The position numbers were made by a program, and so were the translations under genes. A stretch of 64,000 nt of DNA from Photobacterium frigidiphilum (GTDB lineage: Bacteria; Pseudomonadota; Gammaproteobacteria; Enterobacterales; Vibrionaceae): the NCBI RefSeq assembly GCF_003025615.1, contig NZ_PYMJ01000004.1, positions 124,001 through 188,000 of the forward strand, in the 5' to 3' direction. The notes under the pieces were generated by a model. That model saw nothing but the letters and a program-made list of their open reading frames with translations. It had not been told where the DNA came from and ran no database searches. Below are positions 25,325 to 34,500 of the stretch, in pieces (position 1 is the stretch's first letter; every line of letters starts with the position of its first letter).

Positions 25325-26326
25325 ATGTTAGTACCGAAAGCATTAAAAGTTGGAGATAAAATTGGTTATTTTTCACCATCTTCTCCGGCAACAGTATTTG
25401 CACCTAAGCGTTTTGAACGAGCAAAAAGTTACCTAGAAAGTAAAGGGTTCGAGCTTGTAGCTGGTGACTTAACTGGCAAGGCTGATAGCTACCGTTCTGG
25501 TTCAATTCAAGAGCGTGCTGAAGAATTGAATACGTTAATTCGAGATCCGAGTATCCGCTGTATTATTTCTACGATAGGGGGAAATAACAGCAATGCTTTA
25601 CTTCCATATATTGATTACGAGTCTTTGAAACGAGATCCTAAAATCATTATTGGGTACTCAGATGTGACTGCACTTCTTTTGGGTATTTATGCACAAACTG
25701 GCCTTGTTACGTTTTATGGCCCTGCATTAGTGGCTTCTTTTGGTGAATTTTCACCATTAGTCGACGAATCATTTCAGTCTTTTAGTGATCTTCTATGTGA
25801 TTCTTTAATGCATTTTCAATATACGATGCCAAGCTTGTGGACTGATGTAAAAGTTGAATGGGAAAATCAAACATCGTCAAAGCCTGTGTATAAAAATGAA
25901 TGGCAATTTTTGGGCTCTGGTAAAGTTACTGGGCGCATAATCGGTGGAAATTTAAACACGATGGGCGGTGTTTGGGGTAGTCCATATATGCCCGAAATAG
26001 TTGATGGAGATCTGCTGCTAATTGAGGACTCTCTGTTAGGAATCGAAACTGTCGAGCGCTCATTCTCTCATTTAAAAGTATGCGGTGTATTTGATAGGGT
26101 GTCTGCCGTCATACTTGGCAAGCACGAACTATTTGATGATAAAGGTACAAATAGAACTCCGCTTGATGTGTTGCTTGAAGTTCTGAATGGTCAGAACATT
26201 CCGATTTTTTGTGGTTTTGATAGTTGTCATACCCACCCGATGTTAGTTACTCCAATCGGGGTAAAGGCCACGATAGACTTTGATACAGAAAGTTTCAGCC
26301 TGAATGGCCCGTGGGTATCAGCGTAA
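25325..26326 (+). CDS. S66 family peptidase, MccF-like (microcin C self-immunity type)
   Basis: 333 residues of the LD-carboxypeptidase/MccF family. Nucleophile in GYSDVTAL (Ser at about 111), catalytic Glu in LLLIEDSL and His in the CHTHPMLVTPIG end. The GGNNSNALLPYIDY and YFSPSSPATVFAPKRF segments and overall length favour the MccF branch (hydrolysis of aminoacyl-nucleotide antibiotics such as processed microcin C) over the peptidoglycan LdcA branch. A GNAT gene follows 26 bp later. Strong GGAGG ribosome site. Cassette context is likely. Confidence 0.88.
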   Translation: MLVPKALKVGDKIGYFSPSSPATVFAPKRFERAKSYLESKGFELVAGDLTGKADSYRSGSIQERAEELNTLIRDPSIRCIISTIGGNNSNALLPYIDYESLKRDPKIIIGYSDVTALLLGIYAQTGLVTFYGPALVASFGEFSPLVDESFQSFSDLLCDSLMHFQYTMPSLWTDVKVEWENQTSSKPVYKNEWQFLGSGKVTGRIIGGNLNTMGGVWGSPYMPEIVDGDLLLIEDSLLGIETVERSFSHLKVCGVFDRVSAVILGKHELFDDKGTNRTPLDVLLEVLNGQNIPIFCGFDSCHTHPMLVTPIGVKATIDFDTESFSLNGPWVSA

Positions 26327-26352
26327 TAGAAAGTAATTTCTATGGAGTAATC

Positions 26353-26775
26353 ATGGTTTTAATTCAAGAGGTTGAAAGTAATTCTCAGTATTTAATTACT
26401 TTATATCAATGGTTTGAAAGTGAGTGGGATGATGTTGAACCTTTAGCGTCAATAAAGGATGGGAAAGTAATTCCAAGCCCAATCATTGCCCTAAAAGACG
26501 GCGAATTGGTTGGTGGCTTGGTTTTTACTCGTTTTCTATCTCCAATGACTAATAAGCAAGCTGTTTGGATTAATGCCGTTTTTATTAAACCTGAAAATCG
26601 TAAACAGGGTATTAGCTCACAATTGATTAATCGTGCGGAGAAATTGGTCGAGAGTATCGGTGAGTCAGAGCTATTGGTTTTTGCTCAAATCCCAGAATTG
26701 TATTCAAAGCTAAACTGGCAAGTAATTGAAACGCACGAGGATCATTTCGTACTTAAAAGTGCATTGGTTAAATAA
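26353..26775 (+). CDS. GNAT family N-acetyltransferase
   Basis: 140 residues with the GNAT core: GELVGGLVFTRF (strands 2-3), VWINAVFIKPENRKQGISSQLINRAE (acetyl-CoA loop of R/QxxGxS/A type) and a last strand ending DHFVLKSA. The ATG at 26353 after TATGGAG is chosen. Next to an MccF-like gene: in microcin C loci the MccE C-terminal domain is also an acetyltransferase that inactivates the same toxin, so the two may form a detoxification pair. The substrate is inferred only from context. Confidence 0.85.
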   Translation: MVLIQEVESNSQYLITLYQWFESEWDDVEPLASIKDGKVIPSPIIALKDGELVGGLVFTRFLSPMTNKQAVWINAVFIKPENRKQGISSQLINRAEKLVESIGESELLVFAQIPELYSKLNWQVIETHEDHFVLKSALVK

Positions 26776-26779
26776 GAAC

Positions 26780-26879
26780 ACAGATACAAAGCAATAAATT
26801 CTCGCTGAAACGAGCATCTTGAGGTGACTTGGGTATAATTGGTAATTAAGGCGTTCGCACGTGCTATTGCGGCGTTATG
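26780..26879 (+). repeat. repeat-like / attC-like intergenic element
   Basis: About 100 bp between the GNAT gene and the next. The segment GCATCTTGAGGTGACTTGGG followed by TATA resembles an ERIC-type end. The outer parts ATACAAAGCAATAA and GCTATTGCGGCGTTATGT are partly complementary with a GTTATG end, as in attC sites. Which of the two it is cannot be settled by eye. Confidence 0.4.
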
Positions 26880-27020
26880 TTTCTGGAGAGCGAGTGGGTC
26901 TTTAGTTTCAGCATAAAAAATAGAGGAATAGATACACGGTTGTGCGTGAATTTATTGATTTTCAAAAACAGACTTACCTTATCGGTGAATCTTGTATCAA
27001 ACAGTGATTATAATTATTTC

Positions 27021-27731
27021 ATGAAATCTACTACCAACCGACTTGATCGTTTTATTAGCCAGAATAGTACTTTTTCAATTTCAGATACTCGCCTTTTAAT
27101 TGCTCAAAAACGGATTCTTTTGGATGGGCATGTGGCGCATTCAAATCAACAGAAAGTGACTAAATTCACTTATGTCGAATTAGATGGTAACTGCTTACAA
27201 GATAACAATCCGCTTTATATCATGCTGAATAAACCCAAGGGGGTTGTTAGCGCGACGAAAGACATTAAACATTCTACTGTGTTAGACCTTATTCAGCACC
27301 CTCAGAAGAACGAACTGCACATTGTTGGACGCTTAGACTTTAATACAACGGGACTGGTGCTACTGACTAACGATGGGGCATGGTCACGCAAGATCAGTTT
27401 ACCCGAAACAAAGCTTGCAAAGGTGTATGAGGTTACCTTGTCTAAGCCATTAACTGAAGAATATGTAACTGTATTTCGAGAGGGTATCTATTTTGGTTAC
27501 GAAGACATTACAACTAAGCCGGCTTGTTTAGAGATACTCTCTGAGTACACCGCTAGGCTCTCACTGGTTGAAGGTAAGTACCATCAAGTTAAACGAATGT
27601 TTGGTTTTTTTCAAAACGAAGTGTTGGAGCTTCATCGAGTTTCTGTGGGGAATATTTGCCTAGAGGGGCTTGCAGAGGGGCACAGTAGGCTGCTTACACA
27701 AAAGGAGTTGATGACAAATGAAGCCGTATAA
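27021..27731 (+). CDS. RsuA/RluB-family rRNA pseudouridine synthase
   Basis: 236 residues. An N-terminal S4-type RNA-binding domain (RLDRFISQNSTFSISDTRLLIAQKRILLDG) is followed by the pseudouridine synthase domain with catalytic Asp in HIVGRLDFNTTGLVLLTNDG and the ending GKYHQVKRMFGFF. It would make a pseudouridine in rRNA, RsuA-like at 16S position 516 by family. ATG at 27021 is chosen because the longer frame upstream lacks family similarity. It lies in the accessory region, so it may be a second copy in addition to a core rsuA. Confidence 0.9.
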   Translation: MKSTTNRLDRFISQNSTFSISDTRLLIAQKRILLDGHVAHSNQQKVTKFTYVELDGNCLQDNNPLYIMLNKPKGVVSATKDIKHSTVLDLIQHPQKNELHIVGRLDFNTTGLVLLTNDGAWSRKISLPETKLAKVYEVTLSKPLTEEYVTVFREGIYFGYEDITTKPACLEILSEYTARLSLVEGKYHQVKRMFGFFQNEVLELHRVSVGNICLEGLAEGHSRLLTQKELMTNEAV

Positions 27732-27776
27732 CAGATAAGGATAGGTGTCGCGAATCGACACCTATCCATTGCCGTT
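27728..27776 (+). repeat. attC-like hairpin or terminator after the pseudouridine synthase
   Basis: GGATAGGTGTCG and CGACACCTATCC make a perfect 12-bp stem with a 3-base loop; outside this, AAC-6 nt and 6 nt-GTT are symmetrical. AAC/GTT ends with an inner bulge are the layout of short attC sites. No T tract follows, which speaks against a simple terminator. Confidence 0.55.
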
Positions 27777-27961
27777 TATTGGTATGCAGCATCAACTCAT
27801 CAAGATGGCCGGATAAAAGCGATTGAACTACAAAGATATCTTGTGGGGATTCGTAAGTGTTCGGTTCTCAAGTGATATTTTTTAATTAATGCACATCAAA
27901 CCAAGCATATTACAAAATCAAAAAGAGGGATGAGTGCATTAATTGGTCTATGCAATAATGA

Positions 27962-28282
27962 TTATTTTACATTGTTAAGTTCATTGATTTTTTCTATTAA
28001 TGGCTCTTTGTGTGTCTTACAATAGGAAACAAACTTTTCTTTTGGTAATAGCATTCTAATAGGCATAGGTAAAAATTCGTAAGTGTTTTCAAAAGCCTTT
28101 GTTATAAATTCATCATCATTTATTTTATCACCTGCCAGAGGTATCATACGTTCCAATAAGATGCTTTCAATTTTGGGCCATTGTGATTGAATGATTTCGT
28201 TTATCTTTGTTGATCCCATTTCATTGTCGGTATCATTTGAAGAAGATAGCTCTTTTGCTTTGTTTTTTAATATTCCAAACAT
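27962..28282 (-). CDS. hypothetical protein, 106 residues
   Basis: Begins MFGILKNKAKELSSSNDTDN; a soluble, mainly helical protein ending in LIEKINELNNVK. I do not recognise the family. The segment AFENTYEFLPMPIRMLLPKEKFVSYCK suggests a compact helical domain. It lies between the pseudouridine synthase and a recombinase fragment and has no obvious partner. Confidence 0.6.
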   Translation of the reverse strand: MFGILKNKAKELSSSNDTDNEMGSTKINEIIQSQWPKIESILLERMIPLAGDKINDDEFITKAFENTYEFLPMPIRMLLPKEKFVSYCKTHKEPLIEKINELNNVK

Positions 28283-28372
28283 GATCTGTATTTACCATTA
28301 GTAAGTCTTGGGTGGGTTTTAATTTAAGTTTTTAGACGTAACTAAGTAAAGTTAATACTTAGGCATTTATTC

Positions 28373-28558
28373 TTAAATAGCTCGATATGCGATAGATAGA
28401 TAATTTTTTTTGTCGGGTGCTTTATCAAAATGGTGAGTAATGCGACGTACCGCACGTGAATAGGCATCAATGGTTGCAGGGCGTTTACCTTGCAGTTCTA
28501 AGTTAGTAAGCTGTTGTTCATAAAGAAAATTAGTGCGAAGTTGTTGTTCTGTATCCAT
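28373..28558 (-). pseudogene. tyrosine recombinase, N-terminal fragment (copy 1)
   Basis: Encodes QQLRTNFLYEQQLTNLELQG, the SAM-like core-binding domain start of a tyrosine recombinase found in Vibrionaceae, up to HFDKAPD. The frame then leaves homology and stops. The catalytic domain is absent. The same piece, cut at the same place, occurs at 30310-30630. In intact form this protein often accompanies IS91-type transposases (recalled, not shown here). Confidence 0.75.
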
Positions 28559-28588
28559 AATGATGACTCCATAGTATTGGAGTGTTTT

Positions 28589-28693
28589 ATGCAGTTTTTA
28601 ATTGGTTTAGGTATTATCGTTGCTGACGGTGTTTTCTATTATTACGTTTTATATTTTCCAGCCATTAACTACTCACCTAGATCTAAGATATAA
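28589..28693 (+). CDS. possible 34-residue membrane peptide
   Basis: ATG at 28589 after TTGGAGTG, a good ribosome site. The product starts MQFLIGLGIIVADGVFYYYV, one membrane-spanning stretch, and ends with a basic tail. A hairpin ACTCCA-TAGTAT-TGGAGT overlaps the ribosome site. Small size makes coding status uncertain. Confidence 0.35.
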   Translation: MQFLIGLGIIVADGVFYYYVLYFPAINYSPRSKI

Positions 28694-28822
28694 ACATATT
28701 TGTTTGTCATGCAATCGAATTTTATTCAAAAGTAAATCAATAATGTCTTAGTGAACATGGAATATATTCTTGGCAACCTTTTGGTAGCCATAAAATATAC
28801 TCATGTTTAAGCGGCTTATCGA

Positions 28823-29695
28823 TTAAAAATGAGTGTGATCATAACCATGTGTATCCCCGAGTAATTTGGCATAACGTTCCATTGGAATGCTCATTTCCTC
28901 TTGCAACCATTTACCTTTAGTCAGTAGTTCTTCTCTTTTTATCGAGGGGATGTCGTTTTTGAATGCGAGTACGATCGTATTTCCACCTTCTACTTCGAAA
29001 CTGAGTAGTCGGTTTTCAAATTCGCTCGCGAGTAATTCATCTAACTCTTCTCGTAACTTAGGTGCCGTATGGCAGATGTTGAGCACGAGAACACCTTGAT
29101 TGTTGAGCGCCTTTTTGCAATCACGCAAGTAGGATGATTGTACTTGTTTCGGTTCCATGCCTTCCGAGTTGTAGAGATCTGAAAAGATAATATCGCTTTT
29201 CATCTCGGTGTTTTTCATATAGTTCACAGCATCGTCTATATGAATGAAGAGGCGGTCTGTGTCGGGTAAGTAAAAATATTCTTTTGCAACCTTCGCCACT
29301 GCTTCACGGTATTCAATCGCGTGTACGTTCAACTCGGAGAAACTATTGAGCAGGTTCTTTGCCATTGAGCCTGCGCCCAGTCCCATGACGGTGGCTGTTT
29401 TTACTATGGGGATAAAAAATAAACCTGCCATCATGGCTTGGGTGTAGCCGAGGTGTAATCCATTAATGTTATTTAGCTTCATGCAACTTTGATAGATTTT
29501 CCCATCAAAGCTGAGAATCCGGCTGTTCCTTGTTTGGTAAACATAAATTGGGCCGTGCTCATCTTCTGTTGATGAGATGCAGGTTCCACTGATATCCATG
29601 ATATTTTTAATACCTCTTAAATACGGGTATATAACGGGTAGGGCATTATAACGGAAAATAGGGGCAGGTCTTTTTTTCTTCTTCCGATTTACCAT
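28823..29695 (-). CDS. spermidine synthase-like methyltransferase-fold protein
   Basis: 290 residues with a SpeE-like Rossmann fold: MKLNNINGLHLGYTQAMMAGLF, TATVMGLGAGSMAKNLL (nucleotide loop), NVHAIEYREAVAKVAKEYF, IHIDDAVNYMK and DIIFSDLYNSEGM. The aminopropyltransferase acceptor residues of true spermidine synthases are not evident, so this is a fused or orphan SpeE-like protein of unknown substrate, common in gammaproteobacteria. The basic N-terminus (VNRKKKKRPAP) may be an extension; ATG near the family start is also possible at MDISG. Confidence 0.82.
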   Translation of the reverse strand: MVNRKKKKRPAPIFRYNALPVIYPYLRGIKNIMDISGTCISSTEDEHGPIYVYQTRNSRILSFDGKIYQSCMKLNNINGLHLGYTQAMMAGLFFIPIVKTATVMGLGAGSMAKNLLNSFSELNVHAIEYREAVAKVAKEYFYLPDTDRLFIHIDDAVNYMKNTEMKSDIIFSDLYNSEGMEPKQVQSSYLRDCKKALNNQGVLVLNICHTAPKLREELDELLASEFENRLLSFEVEGGNTIVLAFKNDIPSIKREELLTKGKWLQEEMSIPMERYAKLLGDTHGYDHTHF

Positions 29696-29943
29696 GATTC
29701 ACCTGAAGCTAAAAGTAGAGATCATACGAAAAATAATACTTTTGACCTTGCCTGTATAAAACAACATCGAGTTGGTTGTGTTTTGACATTCTGACTGAAG
29801 CGTATGATTTTATAAAAGAAATCAAGTCACTTCTGGTGTAAGCATGTAATAAATGCATCAATACGATTTATTACTGCAGCTCTTGAGCGTTAGGCCTATA
29901 TTCTCTACAATAGCGCACTTTTTATTTACGACAGGTCACTAAC

Positions 29944-30192
29944 ATGAACGATACTAACTCACGTCCAGCTTTACCGGATCACCTTGCGGGTAATCCTCGT
30001 AGCCCACATCATGTAGCAGAAGTTTTCGAGCACGAAATTGGTATCCTGCTTAACGGCAAAGAGCGTTTCGATGTAGAGGAATATTGCATCAGTGAAGGTT
30101 GGGTAAAAGTCGCGTCGCACAAAGCGTTAGATCGTCGCGGTCAACCGCTTATGATGACGCTAAAAGGAACTGTTGAAGCGTTTTATAAGTAA
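29944..30192 (+). CDS. DUF3297 family protein
   Basis: 82 residues, matching the DUF3297 family: LPDHLAGNPRSPHHVAEVFEHEIGI, FNGKERFDVEEYCISEGW-type core and LMMTLKGTVEAFYK end. Function unknown; a small cytoplasmic protein. Well conserved and of expected length, so it is a core gene embedded in the accessory stretch. Ribosome site weak. Confidence 0.88.
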   Translation: MNDTNSRPALPDHLAGNPRSPHHVAEVFEHEIGILLNGKERFDVEEYCISEGWVKVASHKALDRRGQPLMMTLKGTVEAFYK

Positions 30193-30309
30193 GACGTATT
30201 GAAAAACCGATAACTTAGTCAACGGTAATCCCCCTGCTTAGTTGGCGCAGTAGTTACGAAGTTTTGCAATACCACTTACGATCAGCACCAAAAAATGGCC
30301 TAAAGAAAT

Positions 30310-30630
30310 TTAGGCCCTATGTATTCTTGATATCCAACCAAACATTACTATCTGCAAAGAAAACCGTAACCACGTACACGCCACGGTATATCCCCCGCCT
30401 AACATGACGACAATCAACGACTCATCTCTGAGGTGATTGACCAAGCCATTACGCTCAACCCTGACAGTACTCCAAGAAGGGGTGTCGGGTGCTTTATCAA
30501 AGTGGCCTGTAATGCGACGCATCACACGTGAATAGGCATCAATGGTTGCAGGGCGTTTACCTTGCAGTTTTAAGTTAGTAAGCTGTTGTTCATAAAGAAA
30601 GTCGGCGCGAAGTTGTTGTTTGGCATTCAT
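30310..30630 (-). pseudogene. tyrosine recombinase, N-terminal fragment (copy 2)
   Basis: Same N-terminal module as at 28373-28558 (QQLRADFLYEQQLTNLKLQG to HFDKAPD), then about 55 unrelated residues until a chance stop. The shared DNA begins at TGTCGGGTGCTTTATC in both copies. The 5' end of this fragment runs directly into the second half of an attC-like repeat at 30639. Confidence 0.75.
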
Positions 30631-30638
30631 GATAAATA

Positions 30639-30711
30639 CTCCGCAGTTTTGGTAAGAAGTTTAGTGCGTTTGGCAAGTTAGCCGTGGCACAACTTATGTT
30701 CGGCGTTAACC
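30639..30711 (+). repeat. attC-like site, 3' part
   Basis: CTCCGCAGTTTTGGTAAGAA centre and GGCACAACTTATGTTCGGCG with GTTAACC end, plus orientation. The opening arm (ACAAAAACATGAAGTTG) is missing, replaced by the recombinase fragment. The next gene, 30745-31140, starts 34 bp after it as a cassette gene would. Confidence 0.7.
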
Positions 30712-30744
30712 GCTCATTTGGTGTTATTCGAATAAGGAAATCAT

Positions 30745-31140
30745 ATGAAAACGAAAGAATTATCTACATGTTTTTGCACAACCAAAGTGGATTCGTGCCG
30801 TGAGTACTACATAAAGTATTTTGCAGCGAAAGCCGTTTTTGATTGTGGTTGGTATGTCATATTGAAAATAAATTTAGATGGGCCTCAAATTTGCTTTATT
30901 CAACCACAAGAAAATATGCCTGTTTTTGACGGTAAAGGGGTGATGCTAAATTTCAACGTTGATGATGTAGATGCTGAATATTCTCGTCTTACTAAAGCAG
31001 GGCTGCAAATTGCCATGCCCCTTGAAGACCATCCATGGGGCGACAGAGGTTTTTCTGTAGTAGATCCAATAGGGAACTCTGTTTACGTTTATTCTGATCG
31101 AGAGCCAAGCGGTGAGTTCAAACAATTCTTCAGAGGCTAA
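30745..31140 (+). CDS. VOC (glyoxalase/bleomycin-resistance) family protein, cassette-borne
   Basis: 131 residues, two beta-alpha-beta-beta-beta modules: STCFCTTKVDSCREYYIKYF at the start and NFNVDDVDAEYSRLTKAGLQI, then PWGDRGFSVVDPIGNSVYVYS with the C-terminal metal Glu/aromatic region. Such proteins act as resistance determinants or small lyases/isomerases and are frequent integron cassettes. Start follows AGGAAATCAT. Flanked by an attC half-site upstream and an inverted repeat at its stop. Confidence 0.82.
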   Translation: MKTKELSTCFCTTKVDSCREYYIKYFAAKAVFDCGWYVILKINLDGPQICFIQPQENMPVFDGKGVMLNFNVDDVDAEYSRLTKAGLQIAMPLEDHPWGDRGFSVVDPIGNSVYVYSDREPSGEFKQFFRG

Positions 31141-31176
31141 CATATAAGGATATGTGCCGCGGTCTTATATAACACT
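31137..31176. repeat. short inverted repeat at the end of the VOC gene
   Basis: CTAACATATAAGG and CTTATATAACAC surround GCCGCGG. TAAC ends and the GCCGCGG segment occur in the local attC sites, so it may be a shortened attC; a terminator is less likely as no T tract follows. Confidence 0.4.
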
Positions 31177-31507
31177 ATCACTTTGCCCATTATCAAAGTG
31201 ATAGCGATTTATTAAATTGATAGGAATTAAATGCGTAGTAAGAATCATACTCAATTGGCTGTTTTTGTTATTAATTAACTGAAAATTCAGTCTATTGACC
31301 TTAATCACACTCTCTACCTTTCTTTCGACATTCGTCACGAATTTCCTTCTTATTTATCGTGTTTTAAAAGTTTGGCGCAGTAGTTGCTCAATTGAATGCA
31401 TTACGAGGTAAATCAATGCATTTATCTCACTTTCTGAGCCCTACGCATTGCACGACGAAATGTGCTGGCTGTAATAACAAAAAGAAACAGCATCAAGGAG
31501 ATTTATC
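31177..31507. other. upstream region of the ygfK operon
   Basis: About 330 bp. A palindrome pair AATGCATT...AATGCATT at 31395-31424 and a clear ribosome site (AAGGAG at 31494-31499) before the ygfK start are seen. The motif TTGGCGCAGTAGTTG also occurs near 30242. No operator could be assigned. Confidence 0.4.
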
Positions 31508-34500
31508 ATGGGAGACATCATGCGTCCCGTTCCATTTGGCGAGCTTCTCAATCGTATGTTTAGCGAATACAAAGAGAGCAAGTCAATTTTTGGAATCCCA
31601 TCGAAGCAGTTTTATCGAAAAGAAAATGCTAAGAGCTTATCCGTTTGGGGCGAACATTGTGAAACACCCGTAGGGCCAGCAGCCGGTCCACACACGCAGT
31701 TGGCACAAAACATTGTTTGTTCGTGGCTAGCGGGCGGGCGTTTCATGGAACTTAAAACTGTCCAGAAATTGGATCAGTTAGAAATCGCTAAACCGTGTAT
31801 TGATGCAGAAGATGAGTGCTTCAATACGGAATGGTCTACCGAATTCACTTTGGTAAAAGCGTACGATGAATACTTAAAAGCGTGGATTGCACTTCACCTA
31901 CTTGAAGAGGTTTTCGACCCTCGTACAGAAGGGGAAGATAAGTCATTTGTTTTCAATATGAGCGTCGGTTATGACTTGGCCGGTATTGAAACTGCTCCAA
32001 TGCAAAAATATATCGATGATATGGTCGATTCTAGCCAACATGAAAATTTCCATGCGTATGTTGCAGAGCTAAAAACCTTCATTAACGATCCTGAATTCAT
32101 TAAAACCTACGGATTTGAGCACCGTCTTGCACGTTTAGAGAGCTTACCTGCGAGTATTTCTACTCAACTAACACGTGGCGTTACTTTATCGACCATGCAC
32201 GGTTGTCCACCAAATGAAATTGAAGCAATTTGTCGTTACATGATTGCCGATAAACATATCAATACCTTCGTGAAATTAAACCCAACATTGCTTGGTTATA
32301 CGCGTGTTCGTAGCATTATGGATAACGCTGGCTTTGATTATATTTCCTTAAGTGAAGAGGCATTTAGTCACGATTTACAAATTGAGCCTGCGAAAGCCAT
32401 GCTTCACCGTTTGGTTGATTTAGGCAAAGAAAAAGGCATCGGTTTTGGTGTTAAATTAACCAACACATTAGGTACGCTGAATAAAAAAGGACGCTTGCCA
32501 GACAAAGAAATGTACATGTCTGGTCGTGCTTTGTTCCCATTGTCGATTAATGTCGCGCTCGAATTGTCACGTGAATTTAATGGTACGTTGCCTATTTCAT
32601 ATTCTGGCGGCGCAAGTAAATTCAATATCAAAGAGATTTTTGAAACGGGTATTCGTCCTATCACCATGGCAACCGATCTGTTGAAGCCTGGTGGTTATTT
32701 GCGTTTAGCCGATTGTGCCAAAGAGCTGGAAACAAGCAGCGAATGGGGCATGGGTAAAGTTGATTTGGTGAAACTGGAAGCCTTAGCTGCTAAATCATTA
32801 GTGGCGGAATACACGCAAAAAGAATGGCGTGGACCAGAAGAAATCAGTGTGAAAAAAGCGCTGCCATTAACCGACTGTTACGTTGCGCCTTGTGTAACGG
32901 CATGTCCTATCAGCCAAGACATACCTGAATATATTCGTTTAATGGGTTTAAGCCAGTATACCGAAGCTCTGGAAGTAATTTATTCACGTAATGCGCTACC
33001 TGCAATTACTGGGCATATTTGTGATCACCAGTGCCAGTACAACTGTACCCGTCGTGATTACGAAGGTGCATTGAACATTCGTGAAATGAAAAAGGTTGCC
33101 CTTGCAAAAGGCTGGGAAGGCTATAAAGCCAAATGGCATGCTCCGGATCTAGACAACGAAAAACACCCAGTTGCCGTGATTGGTGCGGGTCCTTCTGGTT
33201 TATCTGCGGCCTACTTTATGGCGCGTGCGGGTCATCCTGTAACTGTTTTTGAGAAAGAACATAATGCAGGTGGTGTGGTTAAAAATATCATTCCTCAATT
33301 CCGTATTCCTGCCGAAGTGATTCAACATGATATCGACTTTGTGCAAGATCATGGTGTGAATATCGAATACGGCTGTAATCCGCATATGACGGTGGATACA
33401 CTGAAATCGAGTGGCTTTAAATATGTATGTTTGGGTATAGGGGCAGATAAAGGCAACCCTATGTCGCTAACGGGTGATAACACCAATGTGTTCAAGTCGT
33501 TAGAGTTCTTACGTAGTTTTAATGATGGCGAGTTTACGGCTAGCCCTGGACACGCACCAATGCACGCATTGGGTAAGCATGTTGCCGTTGTTGGCGCAGG
33601 CAATACAGCAATGGACAGTGCAAGAGCGGCATTGCAAGTCGATGGCGTTGAAACAGTTACGGTATTGTACCGTCGTACATTGGCTGAAATGCCTGCTTAT
33701 AAAGATGAATATGATGAAGCCGTTGAAGATGGTGTGAAGTTCATGTTCTTGACTAATCCAGAAGAGTTTAATGCTGACGGTACGGTAGTTGCCCGCGTTA
33801 TGAAATTGGGTGAGCCTGATGAAAAAGGGCGTCGTCGTCCGGTTGCAACCGATGAAACGGTTGAGCTGCATGTAGATGCGCTTATTACCGCTGTTGGTGA
33901 GCAAAGCAATCGAGATGCACTTACCCGTATTGGTATTCCGATGGGCGAAGATGGTTGGCCTGTCGTGAATAGTGAAACAGGTGAAACCAGTGTCGAGAAT
34001 GTATTCCTAATGGGCGATGCGAGTACAGGCCCGTCATCGATTGTTTCTGCCATTTCTGGTGGACGCAAAGCTGCAACAACGATTCTTGCGCGAGAAGCTC
34101 AAAATGATGAGTTAATTGCCGTGAAATCAGATGTGCAAGTGGACGATATTTATGCCCGTAAAGGGGAAATTCAGGTCAAGCTGATTGAAGCTAATACGCT
34201 TGAAATTGATGACCATGAAGCGTTTATCCAACAAGAGTCACAGCGTTGCTTAGAGTGCTCGTATGTTTGTAGCAAGTGTGTCGACGTATGTCCTAACCGT
34301 GCAAATATTTCTCTACCTATTCCGGGCTTCCGTGATCAGTTCCAAACAATACACCTCGATGCTTACTGTAATGAATGTGGTAACTGTGCCCAGTTCTGCC
34401 CTTGGGACAGCAAACCGTACAAAGATAAGTTCACTCTGTTTAACCTACGCGATGATTTTACCAATAGCACAAATGCAGGCTTCTATATCGAAGGAACTGA

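Noticed and set aside
31392..31673. 93-residue frame over the ygfK start with CxxC motif
   Set aside because: It extends far into ygfK in another frame; the leader part could be translated but nothing supports it and ygfK has its own strong ribosome site.
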